DNA of 64,000 bases from Pomacea canaliculata. Its lineage: Eukaryota > Mollusca > Gastropoda > Architaenioglossa > Ampullariidae. Positions within the stretch are counted from its first letter, which is position 1. Every line of letters begins with the position of its first letter. The DNA lies in NCBI RefSeq assembly GCF_003073045.1, contig NC_037591.1, forward strand, positions 39,882,589-39,946,588, read 5' to 3'. The notes below the pieces were generated by a model, which did not search any database, had not been told where the DNA came from, and saw nothing but the letters and a program-made list of their open reading frames with translations. Below, one piece after another: positions 26,000 to 38,400 of the stretch. Both the position numbers and the translations under genes were made by a program.

Positions 26000-28715
26000 G
26001 AATATTGAGCTATTCTGATAAAGGATATTCTATAATATTTTAAAAACTATCACCTGAAGGGTGTCTGCAAATAATAAGAGCTGATCACCAGTAGACATAT
26101 GACAACTGAAGAGGAACTGTAGTAGTCAACAGCTACGTGTATCGGTAATTTAACAATATTATTTGTTAGACTGTAATGTTTAGCAAGAAACAAGTTTAAA
26201 CATAAAGCTGTTCATAAAAGGATGCTGTAAATGTAAATGCTTAAGCTATTACACAATTAAGAAACGCTGTCAACAGTGTTGATATTGATATTATAAATAA
26301 ATATTTACTTGTGAAAGTGTTTGCGGTGTGTAGTAGGTGATGGTCATGAAGTGAACGAATGCAACGGACGAAAACATCGCCATGCAGCGCTAAAATATAC
26401 ACACATGCTTACTCCCACCCAAAATAAAAAAAAAATAATAATAATTACTTTGTCAGGCAACAAATGCATCGAAACGTACTGCTATTTTATTTGTTTCTGT
26501 CTGTCTTCCATACTACACGGTGTGAATACCTGAGCTATTTTAAAACCGTTTACAGAATTTTGTCAGGGGAGGCAAACGATATCGTCTTTCGACAACAAGT
26601 GGTTGCAGAGTTATCCGTGTATGCATGTCTTTAGTGGTATAATGTGTAAGCAGCATGAAATTATAAACATTTCATTGACAGCAAATAGTTCGTGGTATTA
26701 TTGTTAATGCATTGTTAAAACATAGTCATATCTTGTGACAAGGTTCACCCCGCAAATTAAAAATGTAGGTCATAGACAACTTTATATGCATGCATACATA
26801 AAAAAAAGGAAAAAAAAAGCTTTACAATCTTCAATGTTTGGGTGGACACTTCTTTTGCCGCGACAAAGAAGGAAAACTGAAAAATAAAATTACATGTTAT
26901 TACTGTGTGGAAGCAAAAAGAAAAAAAAAATCATTTCTGTGTTGCAATACTCAAATTTACAGATTGTTACAGTAGGTTCCATGGAGACGGTTAAGCGTCC
27001 AACAGTAAATCATTTCATAGCAACAACACAAATCTGTATCAAATACCGCTAAGACCACCAAACATTTCACAAACTTGTTATTCTAACATGCATTAACCAT
27101 ACTGCACAAATAAATGGAAACATGATACCAAGTTCTATCCTAAGATATGTGTGTGTTAAATAGTGACCGAAAAGAAAGTGTAGAATTAGTATAAACAGGC
27201 TTTTTGTGTAATACTGTGTACTACGAAACACATGACCAGACAAATTAAAGTGCTTTTTCCCTCCTCTGTCTCCCTCTCCCACCCTCCTCTTTCTTTCCCT
27301 TGCGTGGTTTTCAATACGCAACTTTTCCTGTGTATTAACTTTTATAAAGTAAACTTTAGAAATATGTCAAATGTATGTAAATCACATGGGTAGATATGTA
27401 TATATTTAGCATGTTATATGTACGTCAGCTCACAAAATTCCAGATTTTTTTATTCTTTCACCTACTATGGTGATAATGAGATAAAATTTAGCCATACACA
27501 TTTACACACATTCTGATCTTTACATACAATTTTCTCTCACTCACATACACACACTGACTGCTTGGTTTTTGACAGTTTATGTATATTTTAAAAGAACCAG
27601 ACAAGCCAAGAAGAAACAAAAAACAACAAGAGGTACAATCAAACTAATTATTTGTATCACTCCCTCATTCTTTCATTCTTCCAGCCTCTTCATGTATACC
27701 TGCATATCTTATCAAGTAAATGAAAGCATGCAAGCACATGCAAATAAAGAATAAAAACACTCTTGTTCTCTCCTAACCTCCTTCACACAAATTCCATACT
27801 CTTTACTACCCTTCAGTGGGTAGTGTACATGTTAGCACTCTCCCATCCATCCCAACATCTCACACCCACCCACATACACATATACATATTTTATCAATTC
27901 ACCTAGTTCACCATCTTTAGTTATATCTTCACAAATCAAGCTAAGTTCCTGACTGTCTTTTTTTATTTTTTGAAGTTAACAATGACCGAAATTTATAAGA
28001 ATTTTTGTTGTGAATATAGTAAAGTCGTAAATGACTTTTGCATCGATTTTTGAAATTAATTAGATAATGGAATTCATCCCCTATATCCTTAGTGTTACAA
28101 AGTCTACATAACCTTTCATTTCTAGCAATATCTGCTTCTCTTCCTTTATTTACTGCAAAAAGATTATTCAATGACCTGAATTTCATTAAAGGGAGATAAT
28201 CTTGGAGGGAAGTAGGGTTCTAGTAAAAAAGATTTTTTTTAAACATTCTATAAACTGAATATATTTGTTTGAAGTCTAGTTTTCCTGTCCAGTTCTGAAT
28301 ATACTGGTCCTGATGGGCTCTATCTATTTTTTCTTGACTCAATCACATATGTTTATACTTTTCTGGTTTATCCATATTCCACTTAGGCCAATATATATCT
28401 AGCAGTGCTGTCGGGACAGTGCTGATATAGCTAGACTTAAGGATATTGTTTCATGTAAGTTTAAGAGCATTCAATATTCAACACTTGATAATTTATTACT
28501 AATTTTTAACTTATCAATTTAAACCAGAAACTGAGCATTCTACATTTAATAAGAAGACTAACAGGGAAGCAGCCACACTCTCCAAGCACGATACAAAAAG
28601 ATACTTCAAGGATCGTTTTGTAAATATTTAGCTGTAGTTTAATATAAATATCACTAATTCCTGGTGCACATATTTTCCAACCATCATTAAGTATTGGAAG
28701 CACAATTCTGTCAAA
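26000..28715. other. Gene-poor gap between convergent genes B and C
   Basis: No family exon found. Contents are AT-rich and microsatellite-like sequence plus the LINE fragment at 27.9-28.4 kb. Transcription from B (+) and C (-) converges here. Confidence 0.5.
27941..28400 (-). mobile_element. LINE C-terminal zinc-knuckle fragment
   Basis: The minus strand encodes KFRSLNNLF, then GREADIARNERLCRLCN, then GDEFHYL and a Tyr-rich end. An arrangement C-x2-C followed by GDEFHYL is typical of the C-terminus of many invertebrate non-LTR retrotransposons. A further in-family stretch (HQDQYIQNWTGKL) is visible near 28290 with a stop between, so the copy is broken. Confidence 0.7.
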
Positions 28716-28719
28716 CAGA

Positions 28720-29727
28720 GAGAGAGAGAGAAAAAAAAACGTTCATCACACGAGATTCAACAGGACATGAAACTTCCAACACAGATTTTTAGTTTTTAAA
28801 ACTTCATTTATTCACTTTGTTAAAAAGAAGTCACCTCACTAAACTTGCTGTTGATTCAAGAGCATTGCTCAAAACAACGAAACAATTTCAGGCAAAATTT
28901 GCAAGTTCTAAGAAAGTAACTTCATGTTCTGAACAGGAACAAGGCTTCATAGTCATGGTGTGCACATTGATCATGACTATCCAACTAGGGTCACATTTTA
29001 AAGAAAACACATAAAAGCCTTGTAAAACTCAAACGCAGAAAACAAGCCTTTGTGGATAACAAGATTCAATATTTTCTTTAACATTTGTGTTTTGTGTGTG
29101 TTTTTCGTCAATATGCTATACTATTCTTTGTCTTTAAGCATTTGTATAAACAAACAAAAATCATAGTAAAAATTTGAATATGATGGCTAACACACTAAGC
29201 AAGCACAGCAGTAAATAAAACAGCAATAATCTGGCCTCATTCACTTCACTGAAACTGGAGTTTGCTCTCAGAATAAGTCTGATGTTAAAGCGACATGTCT
29301 GACAGTATTGTCAAATGTTATCAGTGAAACACAAACCTACACCCTTTGTTTTTAGTTTACAAACAGCAAAGACACATAAGATCTTAATTTTCATAACTTA
29401 CACTATACACGCATAAAGAACTAATTATTCATCTTATGAAACAATTGTATTACAATCAAGAAAATTATCAACTTGCCATACCAGGACATTAAAAAAACAT
29501 ACAAACTATAGAGTACTTGTAATCGTCGTGATTGTGAAGCACTGATATTTCATGTTCTTGATGAGTAGTGTTCAAAACATAGTCACTATTATCACTATAA
29601 TATTAGTATTATTGACAATAAAGAATTTTTAACGATTGTATTTTTTCTTGCTGTACCAGTTGGGAGACTGAATGACAGATGTTGTGTCGACTCCAGATGT
29701 TAGAGTTGAAAAACAGAGGCCACATCT
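28720..29727 (-). other. 3' UTR of gene C, conserved with gene D
   Basis: Downstream of the C stop codon (29728). Long stretches match the corresponding region of D (41090-42244), including an almost invariant block just after the stop (29657-29735 against 42162-42242). A minus-strand AATAAA at 28807-28812 could be the poly(A) signal. The extent of the UTR is inferred from conservation only. Confidence 0.5.
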
Positions 29728-32700
29728 CTAGATTTTCAGCTGACCATGGGTCTAAAATGTAACAGCAGAAATAAAAAAAACTGTGATTTTGATGGAGTAG
29801 TGTATATATTTCCACAACTAACTCCCAATCTTTAGCGGTAGCAAATTTTAGGGGGCACTGGCAGTAATTAAAATTAACAATTCTTGGTGTCAGGACCACT
29901 TAAATCAGACGAGATATGTTTTAAACGGTATGACTTTTGTCATGGGTGCACAGACAAGCGCCTGCACACACACACACGTGCAGACATTCAAAGACACATT
30001 AAATATTAACACTTGCCTGGTTGTTAAAGCTTTGTCCAAAAACTGCTTCCATCGGAGCTTTTGACAGAAACAAAATAAACTCATGCTTTAAATATGTATA
30101 AGTTGTACTAGGTATATATATATCATAGCATGACTCAGTCAATACAGACAAGAAGTAGACATTTAACTAGATGTAACTATCTCAGTAAACATGAGCAGTT
30201 AATATGAAGTATGAGAGTTTATTACTGCCTCACTATTCTGTACTGATTCCAGACAATCAGCCTTCTTAAAGTTTCCAGTAAATGTCACCCTGTCCCCCTG
30301 TTGTCAGGAAAGGTTGTTGACGAGATGTGCACACTATACTTCTAATTAAATTCCCCTTTGTGTAGCTAGTGTATTAGTTATATATGTTACTTAAACAGTT
30401 ACTTCATATGTATACATCAGTTTTCAGATATTGGTTAAAAAAGCTCTTTCGTACAATATTAACTTTGTTTTTTTCAATTAACTACTACCGCTAAAAATAC
30501 AACAAATGACAAATGAACTTTGCTAGCATACACTAACAGCTTATAATTATGCTCATTACAAAACATTTAGGGCTGTAAAAGAGATTTATTTATTTTCTAA
30601 ATGCTTATATTATAACGATCATAGCAGGTGAAGATCGTGGATTATTTCATAAAGAAATGTTTTCCAGTTAAGTTATAACGTAATGTTTATAACTTATCTT
30701 GTTAAATTTTCTTTCAGGCTATTCGAAACAACAAAGAAATATACATTTTTGTACATTTTGCTGCTAAATAACTGGTAGGGACTGAGAGGTTAGTCTACGA
30801 ATGTTCATCTCTTGGCAAAAAAAGAAAGGCTTTTCATGCCAGAAAGCTATAAAGCCCACAGAGACGAATACAAAATAGTTGGTTGTATTGTTGATGTCAA
30901 ACAGTGTGACAAAGGTCTGTACAGGTAGTACAAGTGTTTGTGTTGTTGTTGATGTTGTCTTTGTCATCGTCATGTACAGAAGGAGATGCAGAAAGTAGTC
31001 TTACATTCACCGATGTTCGGCTCAGCACTTCTCTCGACACGACGAATGACGAAAGCTGAAAAAAGACAATTACGAATGAAATATTGTATTCATGCAAAAG
31101 AACAATTTCTTTCTCACCATACCCACACGCACAGATTGTGAACATATTTCTCATGGAGATGCAGTCAGGACAATAAATGATCGCTTAGCAACAAAACCGA
31201 TTTACATCAATGAATAATAAAGCAATAACAAGGTGTTACTAAGCTATTATACTAAAGTAAATTAACTATCTATATAAATTAATTGAACCATGATATACAA
31301 TTCTATCCTAACATATGGATAATCCGTTTGAAGGTGGCGAAGATGTTCAAACAGTAACAGTTTTTCTCACTTTCTACTGCATCCTCCTAATTGTTTATAC
31401 CAATACACACCCAACTCATATTCAAGTCTTCGCCACTCTGCGTGTTTATCAAAGTCAAATGTTTTGTGAATTGTAATATAGTCAATAGTTATGACCTCAT
31501 AGTCTAAACATAGAAGAAGATTAGAGAACAGTACCGTCATTCTCAGTCTGGCTCACACTTCTTCTTTGGCGAAGGATGGGTACCGCTGGAAAGAGTTGAG
31601 ATATTTTCCTATATTATACCTGCTTACATCTTAAGTGTTGTAGCATAATGTAGCACAGTGAAGAGAACAGGCACACACAGTATTCCTCATATTTCAACAC
31701 AACATTTTACATATGTGTACAATTGTCCATCTCTGTGAACACTATAACGATCAACTTTCTAAGTAGATTACTGACTGGCTTAAACTTTGATAGCATTAAT
31801 TATGTATTGGTTAATAATTTCTGTAGTATGGTTGATAACAATTGCAGTTTAAAGAAAACCTACCGTAAAGCTGCGAAGAAAGACACTTCTTGCCGGTGGC
31901 GCCAGACGGAACGCAGATGAGGGCGCTGCCGCAGCCTCCGTTGTTGACAGTACACACATTAGGTGCTGAGAAAAACAAATGCACATCCGTGAAAATGATA
32001 GGAGTGCAAATAATTCTGTTTGCAAATTCTGCGACGAGGGGGCTCTAAAGTAATCATGGAAGTAATCACGTGCTTGGTATAATCAATGTGGTAATAACAG
32101 ACTGTATTTTAATGTCCATGGATGAAAACAGCGACACATAAACATAGTACACCTCGCACGCACACACACACATGCACACATACACACTTTTGTCTGTATT
32201 TTGTTCCGAGACGATGACGATGTCGTTCATCCTTCCAACCGACTGAGCCATTGTCCTTCCACTGAATCCACTGGCAGCGATGAGCTGAATGTAGGAGCTC
32301 GTTGCTAGGTTTCTAAAGAATGTAAATAATACATTGGTACCAAAATTTTGATATTAACTTCTTTTCACGATCATAATAGCGAGGTGCTTAATATGAAAAC
32401 TAGAGCATCTTAAATTTAATGCGCACTACGTTTGATGACAAAAGAAAAGCAACAACAAAAATCCAGTAATCACAAAGCTTTCACCTATCAGTGATTGTAG
32501 ACCGTGAGTAGACAGATAAAATGTCGAAAGTACCTATTCACACATAACACCCTTGCTAATCGTGAGAGAAATGCACACGCCTTAGGAGGGATTTCTGTTA
32601 TTTATCAAGAAACGAGGAATGAGAAAATCGCGCATTAATTACCATTTTTACCGCTAATGAATATTCATATTTGTTTTCACGTGTGTCTATAGAATGTACC

Positions 32701-35700
32701 CGACCACAACACGGATCCCAGTACAGTATTCCAGGGTTAAGACGTATTTCGAGATTTACTCCTGAATGTAGACAGTGAGGAGTAAGGGAGTGTGTGAGGG
32801 ATCACAAGGTACGATTCGTTAAAATACATTATTGAATGCATTTGTACAGTTTGGTGTATGTAAGATAAACGAAAAAGATTGTTCTCTAAGGACTCAAGAT
32901 ACATTGTTTGAGCACAACACAATTTCAACTAATTCAAGCATGTTTATAAAGAGTAGAGATGGTGGAGTAACTTGCTGCGCACTGTTTCTTTGGAGTACAT
33001 TAACCAGGATTTCTAAACTGGATCGACATTTACCTGAACATTGTATCCTGACGTTTTTAAAGAGGGACTGCGAATTACATCTTTGCTTGTAAAGTTCAAA
33101 TTAAAATCAAAATGACTGTCTTCAGCGCTGCTGTGATAGTCTTAACATACAAGTACTTGGCGCAAGTGACAAGGAGTTAGGGTGGCTCGTATCTGTAGAC
33201 AAATGATGCTTACCCTGCAGTGCCCCAGTCAGTGATGTAGAGGTTACTCTGGAAGTAGTCCATGCCGAAGAAGTGTGATCCTGGGTTTGCAAATATCACA
33301 TTCCTACTCGTGCCATCCAGATTTGTCCACCCGATCTTGTCTGTGTAGGCATCTGCCCAGTACAGTCTCCCACCTGTGCACACCCACACACACAGTCACA
33401 CAATTAAATGTACCGTGGCACTATATCTCCTCAAAAGCATTTAGAAGTTAACATTTCAAAAACAATGGAAAATGTTAGCTAAGTAAACAGACAATAAAGA
33501 AGATAATTAGGAAACAAGCAAACAAAACAAACAAGTAAATAAACAAAAAAAGCAAACAATAAAAAATATGTCTCACCTGCTTGGTCCAAAGACAGAGCGT
33601 TTGGCCAGACGATGTACTGAGATCCAGAGAGCAAAGTTTTTCGGTTGGTGCCATCGTAGTCTGCCCTCTCTATTTTAGGGACGGAGCCCCAGTCGCTCCA
33701 GTACATCACCCTACAGACCAGAAAACATCAAAATTATCAAAGACAAAAGCAAAGAAAGAAAGGCAGAAATTTCTTAAAAGTATTCCTAACTAGAAATATC
33801 CCAGATTACAAAACTAGTTATTTACCCGTTACGTTTGTCCAGCTCAATGTCTCTCGGGCGCTCGATTGCGGTTTTGATGATGGGTTTGTACTTATTGGTG
33901 GTGAGGGTGACTATGCTGATGACACTGTTGCCGGCGTCCGTAAATATGAGGAGTCCAGACAGATAGTCCACGGCGATTCCGTCTGGCACTGCGCCTGGAG
34001 AACAAAGATATTCTGAGGACTTGGACACTTACTGAGTGACAAACGACTTACTACACCATCCTTCTGATCTTCACCGCCTTTTGTCCCCACCTGTCGGGGT
34101 GTTAAACGCACATTCTTCACTTCCATTAAATCCATTAAAACACAAACACGTCCTCAAAAGTCCAGAGAGTTCTTCTCAAAACGACCGCATATTGTGTGTG
34201 TTTCCAAATGACACCCTAACTTTTGAGTACCCCGCTTTATATTTGTCCTGTTTTAGATCGCTATGGTGTGGTGTGAGACCTCATTTTTCTGAGACCAGCC
34301 TTTCTCTTCTTCGTGAAGCCAGGTATTCCTATTGCTATGAATTCGACAAAAGCACGAGTGTCAGTGTGTGTGTGGAGAGGGAATAGTGTGTTGGTGGGTG
34401 CGTACATGTGTTTGTACGCGCATATGTGTGGGGTAGTTTGCGGTGAGTAGATAGGTCTGTGTGTGCATATATATATATACGCGTGAGCATATTCAGTTTG
34501 TTTATTTCAGAATGTTTGGCAGATATTAAAGCAATGAAAAATGTCACACCTGGATAGCAACTAAGCATGAAGAATGATGTTATACATAAGCCACACTACG
34601 ACAGACAGTATTTATCTGTCGTTTGTCTGTCAACTCATGCAAGTAAACATCATTTGATTGATAGCCACCATAGCTTGGCACAAAACTTTTTTTCGTCTAT
34701 GGTTCGGTCGTCGGCATTTTTTGTTTTGTGTATGTTTTTCGACAGAATGTTTATTATTTATCATTTTGTATTGTCTGTTATGAAGGTTAAAAATGAAAGA
34801 AAAAATTCTACATCACACAGCCAATGGAATGCTGACAATACAGGGATGTGAAAACTTGAACAATGTAATTAAGACAGCACCGATGAGAGAGAGGGGATAG
34901 TGGGCAGATAAAGAAAGAGAAGTGGAGGCAATCTAGTTTATCTTCCCCTTCATGGCGGCGTCTCTCTTCTCGACCCTCCCCAAAGGCTGATAGACAGCAG
35001 GTAACCTGTGCAGCATTAACTACAAATAACTTGTCTAACCCTTTATTCTGACTAAAACATAAAGGGTAAGCTTTTAAAGACACTCGGCAGCGATTGTCAT
35101 CAGTCTCACGAATTCTCCTCCTTAACAAAATACATCAAGTCAAAATACTAACGAGTATTAAAACTATTCCCTAATAGTTTCCTCACCTGGACCGAGGTTG
35201 AAGACCAGCCGGATGTCGCTGCCGTCCAGGTTTGCAGACCGGATGGTCCTCTCGGCCACATCTGACCAGTAGACGCGATTAGTCATCGGGTCGAAGTCGA
35301 CAGCGACGGGGTTAAGCAGTCCACTCATGGGGAGGACGATGTTGCTGATGGTCGCCATGTCGATGCGCTGGATGGAGCGCAGACCCGTGTTGGCGATCAG
35401 CATGTACTGCTGGGGGATGACACCTGAGGACATGGTGAGTATCCTGATTACTTGCTAGCCAAACAAATTATTATTTCACTAATCACATGATCAGCAACTA
35501 GTGAACTGACATAGTCAGGCTGTGACAATGAAAATTCCAATGCTGATTTGAGGTATTTACAATGCAAAGTACGGGGTGGCTAAGAGGACTTACTTATGAT
35601 GTAGGAAGCCTGGAAGCCAGCGCCAGTCACAGAGCCATCGGAGACAAATCTCACATGAAGGCAGTTGGAGAAGGACCTGACGACGGGTGGAAGGGAGGAG

Positions 35701-36784
35701 CCACAGTACGTGGCCATGAGCGGTGCAGTCAGAGAACAGCCGTCTCTTATCTGTGGTTAAAGGCAGGACCAGTAAAGTTTAAGACAACAACCTTTAGTTG
35801 GTCTTCTCTCTACCTTTCTCTCTTTCTTATTAGTATTCTTTAATATATTGTTTGCTTCGATTTTTTTTTTATCTTTCTCCCTATTACCCCTTAACCTTCT
35901 CAACTCTCAATTTCCTTTTCTCTAGCCCGAAAAATATGTCTACATTTTTGTTTTAATTTCTTGACGGCAATGTCGTTAATGTCCACTGATCCCTAACAAT
36001 AATATTCACCGACACACGCATAATCTGAGCGACCAATCGGCTGTCGCCCTGATGACGTAAGCCTCTATTTTTGTGATAACGACGGCTGTAAGCTGTAAAG
36101 TGAACATAGATGAGGTTGTTAGTGAGGGAAGGAAACAGGAGACCTAGTGCTGAGCCCATCTACTGTCGACACTTTTACAGAATATTGTGTTTACTCAGTC
36201 TTAGCAGCGTTGGTATGGTGAGTGGTTGTACCCTGCTGGGTCATACATTTTGTACTGTGTTTAAAATATTTCAGTTAAGTTTGTCATAACACGTAAACTC
36301 CCCCATCCACACACACAGACACACAGAGCAACACACATCTGAACGTACTCCCGCACACAGAGACAAGATCAAATGACCTCTGACCTGAATGTAGTCGGTG
36401 TTACAGCCTGTGACCCCGGCCTGAGTACTGAAGCGAGAGAATGTTATGGATACTCTGCTGCCAGTCTGTGCAGTGAGGATATACCTACAATCTTGGTTAT
36501 TCGGGTACGAAAACGGGTACGAGGGTGACGAGATGATGCCAGAGCTGGCGGTGAAGGTTCCGCCGCAGCCTAGGAGGGAAAAACAAACATGTTACTGCTT
36601 CATGAGAGTTTTTTAAAATGCTTCCATCTATACTCACTTTATTATACGCTCGCACGCACAAACACACGCGCACACACTAACGACTAAACTAACACACCAT
36701 TTGAATATTCATTGGTCATGTGTTACCTTGACCATAAGCCCGGGTGATGAGAGCCATCACACAAAGCAGAAGAACGGTCGCCAT
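29728..36784 (-). CDS. Gene C: secreted CUB-YWTD propeller-EGF protein
   Basis: Exons 5' to 3': 36784-36727, 36569-36385, 35750-35594, 35423-35187, 33994-33826, 33710-33577, 33373-33214, 32312-32188, 31965-31864, 31585-31535, 31055-31005, 30057-30017, 29751-29728. The total is 1494 bases, 497 residues plus stop. Signal peptide ([18 protein letters not shown]); CUB about 20-133 with four Cys and the DYIQ-IRDG calcium-site pattern; propeller about 134-408 (VYWSD, MYWSD, LYWAD, ITDWG); four-Cys EGF-like 409-442; RQRR/S furin motif at 448-452; second RVER/S motif at 465-469; polar tail ending LKI. There is no hydrophobic helix after the signal peptide, so it should be secreted and cleaved. The penultimate intron uses a GC donor (CAG/gcaagt). 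The last two exons are supported by alignment with D. Function unknown; a ligand-binding or decoy role is inference. Confidence 0.84.
31005..31585 (-). CDS. Gene C furin-linker exons
   Basis: Two 51-base phase 1-1 exons (31585-31535 and 31055-31005). The first encodes [17 protein letters not shown] with R-Q-R-R/S. The second encodes [17 protein letters not shown] with R-V-E-R/S. Cleavage at both would free a 17-residue peptide between the EGF-like module and the tail. Reading on past the donor of the second exon gives a quick stop, but the equal 51-base length in C, D and E supports splicing there. Confidence 0.72.
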
Positions 36785-36829
36785 CTTTAGAGTTTGTCTC
36801 GCTGTAAAAAGAAAAAAAATAAAGTAATT

Positions 36830-36930
36830 ATTTTAAAATAAAGTGAGTTTATATAGCGCCATATCCCAGTCCGTTCGACCGGCTCGTGGTAGTTTATACA
36901 AATAATACACACACGGACACACGAAACATT
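36830..36930. repeat. Dispersed-repeat-like sequence upstream of C
   Basis: Contains AAGTGAGTTTATATAGCGCC, a motif I associate with dispersed repeats in many aquatic invertebrate genomes, followed by a short (CA)n run. Lies in the first intron of gene C. Family not determined. Confidence 0.3.
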
Positions 36931-37373
36931 ATAACACCAAAATATTATTTATGAAATTATGTATGACATGCGTGGGTCTCATTTATAAAGTAAGGAAGAT
37001 AAAAGATGAAAGTATTGAGCTTATGAATAAAGTCACTACAGAATCGATGTGACTAGGATGCACTTTTCATATAAAGACAACGACCCATGGGCTGGAGTTT
37101 TGGGCATGTTCAAGTTTTAAACAATTAAAAAAAGGTTAAACGATGAAATGATAGAAAACTAATATGCAAAAAAATACAAATAGAACATAATAAACTCCTG
37201 CCTACATCAAGTGTCAGTTCAGAAAAGTAGTAACATGTTAATGTCGGGATAAAAGTTGAGATTAAATGACTTTTAGAAATAGTCAAAACAGCACAGTTTA
37301 TTTTTCTCTCTCTCTTACTTGCTCTTCGGCTTCAATCTTAAAACTTCCAAATACTTTTAATGACTATACTTAC

Positions 37374-37470
37374 ATGTCCACTTGAGCGTCAAGTGTAGGC
37401 GAGGCGAGCAGGGCTTCTTGTCTGTGATTCCTGTAGTCTTCTTGTCTTTGGCTCCAGAAGGCCGAGTCTT
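37374..37470 (-). other. Gene C non-coding first exon
   Basis: On the minus strand it ends with GTGGACAT before a perfect gtaagt donor. It is similar to the first exon of D (51026 upward), including a shared stretch around CTTCTTGTCTGTGATT. It would splice to the acceptor at 36802. The 5' end is estimated as about 25-30 bases after the TATA box. Confidence 0.65.
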
Positions 37471-37493
37471 GCAGGTCCTCTGTAAAGGACGTC

Positions 37494-37520
37494 CTTAAAT
37501 AAACCCAATCAGCCAATGGC
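37494..37520 (-). promoter_or_regulatory. Core promoter of gene C (double CCAAT plus TATA)
   Basis: On the minus strand: GCCATTGGCTGATTGGG (two inverted CCAAT boxes three bases apart) and then TTTATTTAAGG, a TATA-like box. The same arrangement sits at D (51148-51175), and with one CCAAT and TATATAAGG at E (62295-62323). Conservation across three paralogues and correct distance to the first exon support it. Confidence 0.72.
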
Positions 37521-37779
37521 AGAGCCGCAAAATCCTCGGATCCTGCGTGTGAAGAACTTCCTGCATCGCGACTCCGGGTATGGACACCTGTGCGAAGCAC
37601 CTTATTGGATGTCAGGTTATCAACGGCCAAAGTCTTTACAATTCCAGGATCAAAGGCCGTGGACATTTTTTAAAGGAGGTGAAGCGTGCGGACAGGAGCC
37701 GGGGAAGTCCCGCTGACTTCATTTTTTTGTCAATTTTTTGTTTTAGGCATTCACACAGAGCTGTGATTTATAAAATAAA

Positions 37780-38400
37780 ATAATGTATTGGAAGATGATT
37801 TCTAAACGTTTGGCAACAAAGCAGTGTTATTTTAGCAGGGATTTCTATCAGAATTTTCATACAGAAAACAGTAATATCTTTACTGAAAGGTAATGAATTT
37901 ATAAGCCTTAAATATTTTTTGTCGTTTATTGTATTAGTATTTTTTAGTCCATGTATTTAGTCTCTTCTGTTCTGTTTACAAGCACCGCTTTTATTTTGTT
38001 GCAAAACTTTTTTCATACCAAATTCATTTTCTGACAAAAGTATAGCAGTTACAAAAACATCAGAGGTTGTAAGGAATTTATATAAAATTACACCCAAAAA
38101 ATCACTAAAAAGTCCAACAGTTCTTTGCTTGTTTTTGTGAATGTGAATTCTCCCTCGCTAGTTAACTTATGCCCTCCATCAATCCCCCCCCCTTCTACAA
38201 GTGGTAACACTGCACCAGCTTTGGATGAAATAAATGGATTTTTTCTAACACTCCCTGGAATCCCGACAGACAGAAGTGAATCACATAAAACATCAGGGTA
38301 GCGCTTCACGGGGTGACTTCCTCATTTCTTCTCCTGCTTCGGGTTTCAGCGGGTAACCTCCGAAGCTTAGCACGGGGGAAGGATCGGAGGGAGCTTTTAA
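37780..38400. repeat. Upstream duplicated segment, copy 1
   Basis: Partial similarity, in order, to two segments upstream of D (51430-52510 and 53630-54260). Shared landmarks are a stretch like TGTATTGGAAGAT, TTTTGTTGCAAAA, and a GACTTCCTCATTTCTTC block ending in GGATCGGAGG. No coding potential seen. The copy is the most diverged of the three. Confidence 0.55.

Noticed and set aside
29640..29700. Plus-strand VGRLND string resembling the propeller exon 8 motif, also at 42160
   Set aside because: It is antisense within the conserved 3' UTR of C and D, and similarity ends after six residues. Likely coincidence.
30970..31055. C and D ending directly in the second furin exon (stop after FCT)
   Set aside because: The stop lies past a conserved gtaaga donor, and downstream exons fit in frame in both genes with total lengths divisible by 3. 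Kept as a possible intron-retention product only.
37370..37666. 98-codon minus-strand open frame at the C promoter (similar one at 50961-51194)
   Set aside because: It spans the TATA/CCAAT region and first exon. The shared peptide PLADW just reflects the conserved promoter DNA.
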